A DNA stretch of 64,000 nt from CAZOOK01 sp964581385 (GTDB lineage: Bacteria; Pseudomonadota; Gammaproteobacteria; Nevskiales; Nevskiaceae), in contig CAZOOK010000017.1 in the NCBI GenBank assembly GCA_964581385.1, forward strand, positions 1 through 64,000, given 5' to 3'. Positions within the stretch are counted from its first letter, which is position 1; every line of letters starts with the position of its first letter. This document shows, piece by piece, positions 57,086 through 64,000 of the stretch. The position numbers and the translations under genes were made by a program. Below the pieces are notes generated by a model, which saw nothing but the letters and a program-made list of their open reading frames with translations, was not told where the DNA came from and ran no database searches.

Positions 57086-57184
57086 CACGCTCCAATTCCC
57101 GCGCCGGAATGTTGACTCGCCCGGGCTGGTCCGGGACTTGTACAGACTCCCTGGGATGCCGGATTTCCGGCGGAGGATGTAACG

Positions 57185-57970
57185 ATGAATTCAGCATTGT
57201 GGGTGGCCAAGACCGGTCTCGATGCGCAGCAGACAGCGATGTCGGTGATCTCGAATAATCTGGCGAACGTGAACACGACCGGCTTCAAGCGTGGTCGCGC
57301 CTCGTTCCAGGATCTGCTGTATCAGAACGTGGTGCAGGTCGGCGCGCAGACCAGCAGCGATACGCAATCGCCATCGGGCCTTTATCTGGGCACGGGCGTA
57401 CGCATCGGCGCGACCGAGAAGCTGTTCCAGCAGGGAACGCTGCAGCAGACCGGTAACAACCTCGATATGGCCATCAGCGGCCGCGGCTTTTTCCAGATTC
57501 AAATGCCGGATGGCACCACCGGCTATACGCGTGACGGCAGCTTCCAGGTCAACAACCAGGGCCAGGTGGTGACAACGAACGGCTACACGCTGTCGCCGAG
57601 CGTCACCATTCCGCAGAACGCACAGAGCGTGACAATTTCGCCGGACGGTGTCGTCTCCGTGCAGATCCCGGGACAAGCTGCGGCGCAGCAGGTCGGCACC
57701 GTTACCGTCGCCGATTTCGTCAATCCGGCCGGACTCGAAGCGCGCGGCGACAACCTGTTGTTCGAGAGCGGCGCCAGTGGCAGTCCGCAGAGCGGCACGC
57801 CGGGTCTTAACGGGCTCGGCACCTTGCAGCAGGGTTCCCTCGAAAACTCGAACGTTAATGTCGTCGAGGAAATGGTGAACATGATCGAGACCCAGCGCGC
57901 TTACGAGATGAACTCCAAAGCAGTGTCGACGACTGACCAGATGCTGCAATTCATCACCAACAACCTCTGA
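57185..57970 (+). CDS. flgG: FlgG, distal rod protein
   Basis: A 261-residue rod protein opening MNSALWVAKTGLDAQQTAMS with VISNNLANVNTTGFKRGRAS. The core has GNNLDMAISGRGFFQIQMPD and TGYTRDGSFQVNNQGQVVT, and the end is SLENSNVNVVEEMVNMIETQ. Length is the normal 260. GGAGG precedes the ATG. It forms the distal rod on which the P and L rings assemble. Confidence 0.97.
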   Translation: MNSALWVAKTGLDAQQTAMSVISNNLANVNTTGFKRGRASFQDLLYQNVVQVGAQTSSDTQSPSGLYLGTGVRIGATEKLFQQGTLQQTGNNLDMAISGRGFFQIQMPDGTTGYTRDGSFQVNNQGQVVTTNGYTLSPSVTIPQNAQSVTISPDGVVSVQIPGQAAAQQVGTVTVADFVNPAGLEARGDNLLFESGASGSPQSGTPGLNGLGTLQQGSLENSNVNVVEEMVNMIETQRAYEMNSKAVSTTDQMLQFITNNL

Positions 57971-57984
57971 TCCGGCCTCCATCC

Positions 57985-58650
57985 ATGCGTGGTTTTGTGT
58001 TCCATCAAGTGGTTGTTGCCGCCGCCGTCATGCTGGCGCTTGCCGGTTGCAGCTCGATCGAATCGAAGGCTTATTCGACGCCGCCGCAGCTGCCAGTGAT
58101 TCCGGCGCGCGAAGCGGCGTTGTCCGGCGCCATCTCTTCGCCGGGCCAGAACCTCGCTTTGTTCGAAGACACCAAGGCACACAACGTCGGCGATCTGCTG
58201 ACGGTCACGCTGGTCGAGAGCACTAGCGCACAGAAGTCGGCGACCACCGATTCGTCGAAGGCCGACGACGCCACCATTCCAGATGTGAAAGTCGCGGGCC
58301 GCGATCTGCACACCAATGCGTCTATCACCGCCAAGCGTGATTTCGCCGGCAAGGGTGACAGTGCGCAGAGCAATAAACTCAGCGGCAGCATCACGGTGGA
58401 AGTCGTGCAGAAGCTTGCCAATGGCGAGTTGGTCGTGCAGGGCGAAAAGCAGGTGGAGATCAACCAGGGTATGGAATTCGTGCGGCTACAGGGAATCGTG
58501 CGGCCGGCGGATATCGGTTCCAACAACTCCGTTTCGTCGGATCGCATCGCCAACGCGCGCATTTCATATACCGGCAGAGGTCAGCTTGCGGATGCGAACG
58601 CGCAGGGCTGGCTGACGCGTTTCTTCAGCTCGCCATGGATGCCATTCTGA
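57985..58650 (+). CDS. flgH: FlgH, L-ring lipoprotein
   Basis: A 221-residue outer-membrane lipoprotein: signal with lipobox ALAGC (Cys22), then SLFEDTKAHNVGDLLTVTL-type core (here ALFEDTKAHNVGDLLTVTLV), VEVVQKLANGELVVQGEKQV and the C-terminal VSSDRIANARISYTGRGQ. It forms the L ring with lipid anchors. The stop shares a base with the flgI start (TGATG). Confidence 0.95.
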   Translation: MRGFVFHQVVVAAAVMLALAGCSSIESKAYSTPPQLPVIPAREAALSGAISSPGQNLALFEDTKAHNVGDLLTVTLVESTSAQKSATTDSSKADDATIPDVKVAGRDLHTNASITAKRDFAGKGDSAQSNKLSGSITVEVVQKLANGELVVQGEKQVEINQGMEFVRLQGIVRPADIGSNNSVSSDRIANARISYTGRGQLADANAQGWLTRFFSSPWMPF

Positions 58651-59768
58651 TGAAACGTGTGCGCTCAAACTTTACCATCGCTGCCGTCGTGCTGTTGCTA
58701 TGCACCGGTACGCTGGCGCGCGCGGATCGCGTCAAGGATCTCGCCGATGTACAGGGCGTGCGCAGCAATCCGCTGGTCGGCTACGGCCTTGTCGTCGGCC
58801 TCGACGGTACCGGCGATCAGACCACGCAGGCGCCGTTCACGGTGCAGAGCCTGGAAGCGATGCTCAACAAGCTCGGCGTGACGGTTCCAACCAACGTCAA
58901 CCCACAGCTCAAGAATGTCGCTGCGGTCGCGGTCCACGCCGAATTGCCGCCGTTCCTCAAGCCGGGACAGACAATTGATATCACGGTCGCGTCGATCGGC
59001 AACGCCGGCTCGCTGCGTGGCGGCAGCTTGCTGATGACGCCGTTGAAAGGCGCTGATGGGCAGGTCTATGCCATCGCGCAGGGCAACGTCGTCGTCGGTG
59101 GACTTGGCGTATCGGGTAAGGATGGTTCGCGTATTTCGATCAATATTCCGAGCGCCGGCCGCATTCCGAACGGTGCCAGCGTCGAGCGCGACGTGCCGAG
59201 TGGGTTCGGCAACGGCACCGAGATCACGCTTAATCTGCACACGCCGGATTTCACCACGGCATCGCGGCTGGCGACTGGCATCAATGCGGCACTGAACGCG
59301 CAGGTCGCGCGCGCGCTGGACGCGGTCAGTGTCGCGGTACGCGCACCGACCGATGCCAGCGATCGCGTCGGTTTTCTCGCTTCCGTCGAGAACATCGAAA
59401 TCAATCCGGGCGATCCGCCGGCGCGAGTCATCATCAATTCGCGTACTGGTACGGTGGTCATCAGCAGCTATGTGGAAGTCACACCCGCGGCCGTCGCGCA
59501 TGGCAATCTGTCGGTGACGATCGCCGAACGGCCTAAGGTCAGCCAGCCGCAGCCATTCTCCACCGGCGGAACCACCCAGGTTGTCGAACAGTCGTCGATC
59601 GAGGTCAAGGAAACCGGTGGGCACATGTTCGTGTTTCAGGCGGGTGTGAGTCTTGATGACATCGTGCGCGCGGTGAATCAGGTCGGCGCCGCTCCCGGCG
59701 ATCTGGTCGCGATTCTCGAAGCGCTCAAGGAAGCCGGTGCGCTGCATGCGCAGTTGGTGGTGATCTGA
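58650..59768 (+). CDS. flgI: FlgI, P-ring protein
   Basis: A 372-residue periplasmic protein with a signal peptide (about 1-25) and the family opening ADRVKDLADVQGVRSNPLVG, YGLVVGLDGTGDQ. Later conserved blocks are VRAPTDASDRVGFLASVENI, NSRTGTVVISSYVEVTPAAV and QVGAAPGDLVAILEALKEAG. It polymerises around the rod in the peptidoglycan layer with help from FlgA. ATG 58650 is chosen for its overlap with flgH; ATG 58635 is in frame but lies inside flgH. Confidence 0.96.
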   Translation: MKRVRSNFTIAAVVLLLCTGTLARADRVKDLADVQGVRSNPLVGYGLVVGLDGTGDQTTQAPFTVQSLEAMLNKLGVTVPTNVNPQLKNVAAVAVHAELPPFLKPGQTIDITVASIGNAGSLRGGSLLMTPLKGADGQVYAIAQGNVVVGGLGVSGKDGSRISINIPSAGRIPNGASVERDVPSGFGNGTEITLNLHTPDFTTASRLATGINAALNAQVARALDAVSVAVRAPTDASDRVGFLASVENIEINPGDPPARVIINSRTGTVVISSYVEVTPAAVAHGNLSVTIAERPKVSQPQPFSTGGTTQVVEQSSIEVKETGGHMFVFQAGVSLDDIVRAVNQVGAAPGDLVAILEALKEAGALHAQLVVI

Positions 59769-59769
59769 C

Positions 59770-60726
59770 ATGTCGTCGTCCCCGCCAACCACCACGCCCG
59801 CGATCACCGATTTCGGTCAGTTCGGCGCGTTGCGAGCCGCTGCCAATCGCAACGACCCGAAGGCGCTGCGCTTTGCGGCACAACAATTCGAGGCGCTGTT
59901 GACCCAATCCATGTTGAAGTCCGCGCATGCCACCCAGTTCGGCGATGACATGACTGGAGAGCAGGGCGGCTTTTATCAGGATTTATACGATCAGCAATTG
60001 GCAATGCATCTGGCGTCGTCGGGCCACGGTCTAGGCATTGCCGATCTGCTGGTGCGCCAGCTCGGCGGTGCCGCCAGCGCGGCTGCGGCGGCGAAACCGA
60101 CGACGGTGAGTGCCGCGACGGCCTACGGTTCCACGCAAGCTGCTGCTGCATCCGCTATCCCATCCGCCGCGAGTCCGTCTTCTGTGAGTCTGTCCTCCGC
60201 CAAAGGCCCGGTGGTGCCAGGCGCGAAGACGTCACCGCAATCGATCAGTGAATTCGTATCGGCTGTTCAGCCGCATGCCGAAAAGGCGGCTGCCGAGCTC
60301 GGCGTGCCGGCGCGCGCGCTGATCGCGCAGGCGGCGCTGGAAACCGGCTGGGGCCAGCATGTCATGAAGCAGAGTGGTGGTGACAGTAGCCACAATCTTT
60401 TTGGTATCAAGGCCGGCGCCGGCTGGAATGGCCCAAGCACCAGCGCAACGACCGGCGAATTCGTCAACGGCAACTGGTCGAAGGAGCAGGCGAGTTTCCG
60501 CAGTTATGGTTCGATCGGCGAATCGTTCGACAACTATGTGGGATTCCTGAAGAACAATCCGCGTTACGCAGACGCCTTGCGCGCCGGCGACGTGCAGGGT
60601 TTCGCGCAAGGCCTTCAGAAAGCGGGCTATGCGACCGATCCTCAGTATGCACAGAAGCTGGTTCGCGTCGCCTACAGTCCCGAGCTCGACGGCGCTCTGG
60701 CGGCGGCGGGCATCGTGAGCGCGTGA
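59770..60726 (+). CDS. flgJ: FlgJ, rod-cap peptidoglycan hydrolase
   Basis: A 318-residue two-domain protein. The N-terminal rod-binding domain (about 30-100) has AAQQFEALLTQSMLKSAHAT and LYDQQLAMHLASSGHGLGIA. After an Ala/Ser-rich linker (about 100-155) comes a glucosaminidase domain (about 160-315) with RALIAQAALETGWGQHVM, where the Glu is the expected catalytic acid, and SSHNLFGIKAG. It opens the peptidoglycan for the growing rod. The start follows the flgI stop after one base. Confidence 0.95.
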   Translation: MSSSPPTTTPAITDFGQFGALRAAANRNDPKALRFAAQQFEALLTQSMLKSAHATQFGDDMTGEQGGFYQDLYDQQLAMHLASSGHGLGIADLLVRQLGGAASAAAAAKPTTVSAATAYGSTQAAAASAIPSAASPSSVSLSSAKGPVVPGAKTSPQSISEFVSAVQPHAEKAAAELGVPARALIAQAALETGWGQHVMKQSGGDSSHNLFGIKAGAGWNGPSTSATTGEFVNGNWSKEQASFRSYGSIGESFDNYVGFLKNNPRYADALRAGDVQGFAQGLQKAGYATDPQYAQKLVRVAYSPELDGALAAAGIVSA

Positions 60727-60736
60727 GGGTAGTGTC

Positions 60737-62635
60737 ATGAGCGATATGCTGGGTATCGGGAAATCAGCGCTGCTGAGTTATCAGACGGCGCTTAATACGA
60801 TCAGTCACAACATCGCGAACGCGAACACACCAGGGTATACGCGCGAGCGCACCAATTTCTCGCCGCTGCCGGGACAGCTGACGACCGCGGGCATCGTGGG
60901 CAACGGCGTCTACGTTAATTCGGTCACGCGTGTCAGCGATTCGTTTTTGAAAGGTCAGCTGCTCACGGATTCGAGCAACTCCGGTCGCATCGACACCTTC
61001 CAGACATTCACCTCCCAAGTGGACACCTGGCTGTCGGATGCCAATACCGGCCTGTCGAAGCCACTGCAGGGATTTTTCGACGCGATGAACGGTGTCTCTG
61101 CGAATCCGTCGTCATCGGCGGCGCGCCAGACCTTGTTGCAGAGCGCCCAGTCGCTGTCGAGCAGCCTGAACGGTATGCAGTCGCAGTTAAATGGTCTCGA
61201 TGACGAGGTGGTATCGAGCATGAGCGACGCGGTTGCGTCGGTCAACAGCGATGCGTCGCAGATCGCGCAGCTCAACCAGCAGATCCTGCAGCTGCAGGGG
61301 CAGACAGCGAACGGGCAACCGCCGAACGATCTGCTCGATCAGCGCGATCAGCTGGTACAGAATCTCGCGGGACAAATTGGGATCACCACAACAACCGAAA
61401 CCAATGGCTTCGTTGATGTGTTCACCGCCAGCGGCCAGCCGCTGGTTCTGGGTAGCAGCGCGAATACGCTGTCGCTGCAAAACGATCAATACGGAAATAG
61501 CGGCGAGATTATTCTCAATACCGCTGGTGGCCAAAAGATGGATATCACTCCGCAGGTCTCCGGCGGAACGATCGGCGGCCTCATGGATTTCCGTCGCGAA
61601 GTATTGAACCCGGCGATCGATCAGATCGGCCGCATGGCGGTGGCGCTGTCGGATGCCGTTAACACTCAGCAGGCCGCGGGTATGGATCAGTATGGCCAGC
61701 TCGGCGGGCCCATGTTCAGCACGCCCAGCGTGCCGGTGTCCGGATCGTCCGGCAACGGCGGTACGGCTTCTGTGTCCGCGACCGTTTCCGATCCCAATCA
61801 GCTCGGCACCGGCGACTATCTCCTGACGCAGACCGCCGGCGGCTGGACACTGACCGATCAAGCCACCGGCGCGCTGGTTCCACTGGCCGGCGCCGGCACG
61901 GTGGCCAGTCCATTGACCGGGGCCGGCTTGCAGATCGTCCTCGGCGGCGGCGCGGCCAACGTCGGCGATAAATTCCTGATCCAGCCGACGCGCTATGCGG
62001 CAGGGGAGATCAGTACGGTCATCACCGATCCGGCGAAGATTGCCGCGGCGTTGCCGGTACAGACTTCCCCCAGTCTTGCCAACACGGGTAACGCGGCGAT
62101 CAGTAATTTGCAGGTGGTGGATGCGACTGATCCGGCTTTGCTGACGACGGTGCAGATTCAGTTTCCCACCGCGACGACGTACACCATCAACGGCGGCGCG
62201 CCACAGGCTTATGTCAGCGGCAGCGCCATTACCGTCAACGGCTGGAGCGTGCAGATCAGCGGTACTCCGGGAATCGGCGATACCTATACCGTCAAGGCGA
62301 ATAACGCCGGCAGCAGCGACAACGGCAATGCGGTGCTGATGGCGGGAATTTTCAGCCAGAAAATCATCGGTGGCGGCACCGATACGTTGAGCGCAGCCAA
62401 TGGCGCGCTGGTATCGGGTGTCGGCGGGCAGGCGCAACAGGCATCGGCACAACTTGCCGCGCAAACCGCGCTGACCAATCAGGACACGGCCGCCCGCAAT
62501 TCGGTATCCGGAGTCAATCTGGATGAAGAAGCCGCTGCCCTGACCCAGTTCCAGCAGGCCTATCAGGCTTCGGCGCAGGTGATCGCAGTGGCGAACTCTC
62601 TGTTCCAGACGCTGATTACGGCCATTGGGCGATAA
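60737..62635 (+). CDS. flgK: FlgK, hook-filament junction protein 1
   Basis: A 632-residue HAP1. The N terminus has IGKSALLSYQTALNTISHNI and ANANTPGYTRERTNFSPLPG; the conserved QIAQLNQQIL and DLLDQRDQLVQNLAGQIGI lie around 170-215; the C terminus is GVNLDEEAAALTQFQQAYQA followed by the D0 helix. The middle (about 330-560) is larger than in E. coli FlgK (547 residues), with a repeat-rich variable domain. It joins hook and filament and is chaperoned by FlgN. Confidence 0.95.
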   Translation: MSDMLGIGKSALLSYQTALNTISHNIANANTPGYTRERTNFSPLPGQLTTAGIVGNGVYVNSVTRVSDSFLKGQLLTDSSNSGRIDTFQTFTSQVDTWLSDANTGLSKPLQGFFDAMNGVSANPSSSAARQTLLQSAQSLSSSLNGMQSQLNGLDDEVVSSMSDAVASVNSDASQIAQLNQQILQLQGQTANGQPPNDLLDQRDQLVQNLAGQIGITTTTETNGFVDVFTASGQPLVLGSSANTLSLQNDQYGNSGEIILNTAGGQKMDITPQVSGGTIGGLMDFRREVLNPAIDQIGRMAVALSDAVNTQQAAGMDQYGQLGGPMFSTPSVPVSGSSGNGGTASVSATVSDPNQLGTGDYLLTQTAGGWTLTDQATGALVPLAGAGTVASPLTGAGLQIVLGGGAANVGDKFLIQPTRYAAGEISTVITDPAKIAAALPVQTSPSLANTGNAAISNLQVVDATDPALLTTVQIQFPTATTYTINGGAPQAYVSGSAITVNGWSVQISGTPGIGDTYTVKANNAGSSDNGNAVLMAGIFSQKIIGGGTDTLSAANGALVSGVGGQAQQASAQLAAQTALTNQDTAARNSVSGVNLDEEAAALTQFQQAYQASAQVIAVANSLFQTLITAIGR

Positions 62636-62648
62636 ACGGAAAACCAAC

Positions 62649-63851
62649 ATGCGCATAGCAAGTTCGATGCTGTATCAACAGGCGATCACCACTATCGACA
62701 GCAACCAAGTCGGGCTCGCCAAGCTGCAAAGCCAGATGAGTTCCGGCCTGCGCGTGCAGGTGGCATCGGACGATCCGCTCGCCGCCGGCCAAGTGCTGAG
62801 TTCGCAAAAGGCACTTGCCGATGTTACACAGTGGCAGAGCAACGTGACGACGCTGCAAAACCGTCTCGGCCTCGAAGACAGCACGCTGACCTCGGTCAAT
62901 CAGTCGCTGGCGCAAATCCAGTCGCTGGCCTTGCAGGCGAATAATTCAACCCTTAACAACACCGATCGCCAGTCGCTCGCCGGGGCGATGCAGCAGCAGT
63001 TGAATTCAATTCTTTCGCAGGCCAACGCACAGGACAATAACGGACGTTATCTGTTCGGCGGCACACAGGACGGCAGTCCGCCGTTCGCGTTACAACAACC
63101 TTCCGGCGTTGTCTACAACGGCAACAGCACGACCACCATGCTACCGGTGGGGGGCAACCGTGAAATCGCCGTCAACGATCCGGGCGACAACACTTTCCTC
63201 AATATGAAGTCCGGCGACGGTCATGTCGTCATCACTGCGGGTGTCGCCAATACCGGTACCGGTTACGTCACCGATCTGCACGTTGCCGATCCGACACAGG
63301 CCACCGGGCATGGTTACACCGTGAGTTTCAATGGCGGGAAGTATCAGGTCGTCGATAACGTCACCACCAATATCGTCGCGAGTGGCACTTACGCGCCCGA
63401 CACGGCGATCCAGTTCGACGGACTGTCGCTGACGCTGACCGGTGCGCCCGAAAACGCCGATACCTTTCAGGTTGCACCGAGCGCGCCACAGGATGTTTTC
63501 ACGACCGTTCAGAATCTGATCAATCTCGTCGCCGCGGGCAATGGCGCCAGTCCGGTGCAACGCGCGTTTCAGCAAACCGGTATCTATGGTCAGCTCCAGG
63601 CTTTGCAGGGTGCGCAGAATCACATTTCGTCTGTTCTCGGTGGTGTGGGCGCGCGCGAGCAGGCTCTGAGCGATGCGAATACGCAGCTCACCACCGTTTC
63701 CACGCAGCTACAGACGACTATTTCGGGCCTTCAGAGTCTCGATTACGCCGCTGCCTCGACCAAGTTCGCACAAACCCAGCTCGCGCTTCAGGCCGGTGAA
63801 CAGACCTATGCCACGATTCAGGGTCTGAGCTTGTTCAACTATCTGCGTTAG
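62649..63851 (+). CDS. flgL: FlgL, hook-filament junction protein 3
   Basis: A 400-residue HAP3. It starts MRIASSMLYQQAITTIDSNQ, has the flagellin-like QSNVTTLQNRLGLEDSTLTS region and QANAQDNNGRYLFGGTQDGS, and ends LDYAAASTKFAQTQLALQAG and YATIQGLSLFNYLR. The middle (about 190-290) is an extra beta-rich domain often present in larger FlgL proteins. ATG 62649 is used; the upstream ATG at 62625 overlaps the end of flgK. It forms the last junction layer before flagellin. Confidence 0.95.
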   Translation: MRIASSMLYQQAITTIDSNQVGLAKLQSQMSSGLRVQVASDDPLAAGQVLSSQKALADVTQWQSNVTTLQNRLGLEDSTLTSVNQSLAQIQSLALQANNSTLNNTDRQSLAGAMQQQLNSILSQANAQDNNGRYLFGGTQDGSPPFALQQPSGVVYNGNSTTTMLPVGGNREIAVNDPGDNTFLNMKSGDGHVVITAGVANTGTGYVTDLHVADPTQATGHGYTVSFNGGKYQVVDNVTTNIVASGTYAPDTAIQFDGLSLTLTGAPENADTFQVAPSAPQDVFTTVQNLINLVAAGNGASPVQRAFQQTGIYGQLQALQGAQNHISSVLGGVGAREQALSDANTQLTTVSTQLQTTISGLQSLDYAAASTKFAQTQLALQAGEQTYATIQGLSLFNYLR

Positions 63852-64000
63852 TCGTTTTATTTCTACCGCGTATCCGTCGCTGCGGTCTCCCGCCGTACGG
63901 CCGGCGCATGCTGCCCGACCTCGACATAGCCACGTCGACTTCATCTCCAGGCGCTATAGCCGAATTTTTTTGACGCACGCTTTTTCCCGGAAGTCAAGTT

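Overview
The window looks like a chromosomal segment of a GC-rich, flagellated, Gram-negative bacterium, most likely a gammaproteobacterium. The organism call is inference from RlmJ, a FimV-like protein, a TPP-riboswitch-controlled thiC, lipoprotein outer-membrane factors and the flgM/flgN/flgA-cheV-flgB layout. Genes are tightly packed, with many ATGA/GTGA stop-start overlaps, and antisense shadow frames are long because of the GC content.

Layout. (1) 1-7.8 kb is accessory DNA: two relics of ISKra4-type transposases in opposite orientations bracket an hsp20-lon pair. An AsmA-like gene, 1.4 kb without recognisable genes, and an excisionase-like HTH gene plus tyrosine integrase follow; the integrase ends one base from the 3' end of an elongator tRNA-Met. 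(2) 7.9-18 kb is envelope polysaccharide and lipid chemistry: an exopolysaccharide export/copolymerase/kinase trio (EpsE-F-G type), an SPFH protein, and a five-gene operon (epimerase, UPF0104 membrane protein, GT2, GT39 and PAP2 phosphatase) that looks like polyprenyl-phosphate-sugar synthesis and transfer. (3) 18.3-25.8 kb is a second patchwork region: a secreted TIGR03118-like protein, an hsdR tail, a large membrane protein, a group II intron 5' fragment, a Tn3-type transposase fragment, an FkbM methyltransferase, and two tandem, apparently damaged tyrosine recombinases. (4) 25.8-46.6 kb is mostly housekeeping and signalling: ssb, a NarL-type regulator, rlmJ, a Nudix hydrolase, a degenerate GGDEF-EAL protein divergent from a short FimV-like protein, riboswitch-thiC, a membrane protein of unknown function, a marR-OMF-emrA-emrB efflux operon, an active-looking diguanylate cyclase, ugd, and a patatin phospholipase. 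(5) 46.7-63.9 kb is flagellar: a CgeB-like glycosyltransferase candidate, flgN-flgM, flgA, cheV, then flgBCDEFGHIJKL with two unexpected insertions, a flgC/flgB chimeric gene and a lipoprotein gene between flgF and flgG.

How the parts fit. FliA-type and sigma-54-type promoter matches are readable upstream of flgM, flgA and cheV, consistent with a class-ordered flagellar cascade. Ugd, the epimerase, GT2 and GT39 could form one route from UDP-glucose through UDP-uronic acid to a lipid-linked sugar and a modified envelope glycolipid; this is inference. The two cyclic-di-GMP proteins (one active GGDEF with an I-site, one apparently dead GGDEF-EAL), the EPS trio and the flagellar genes fit a motile/sessile switch. 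No CRISPR array, rRNA operon or complete insertion sequence was seen.
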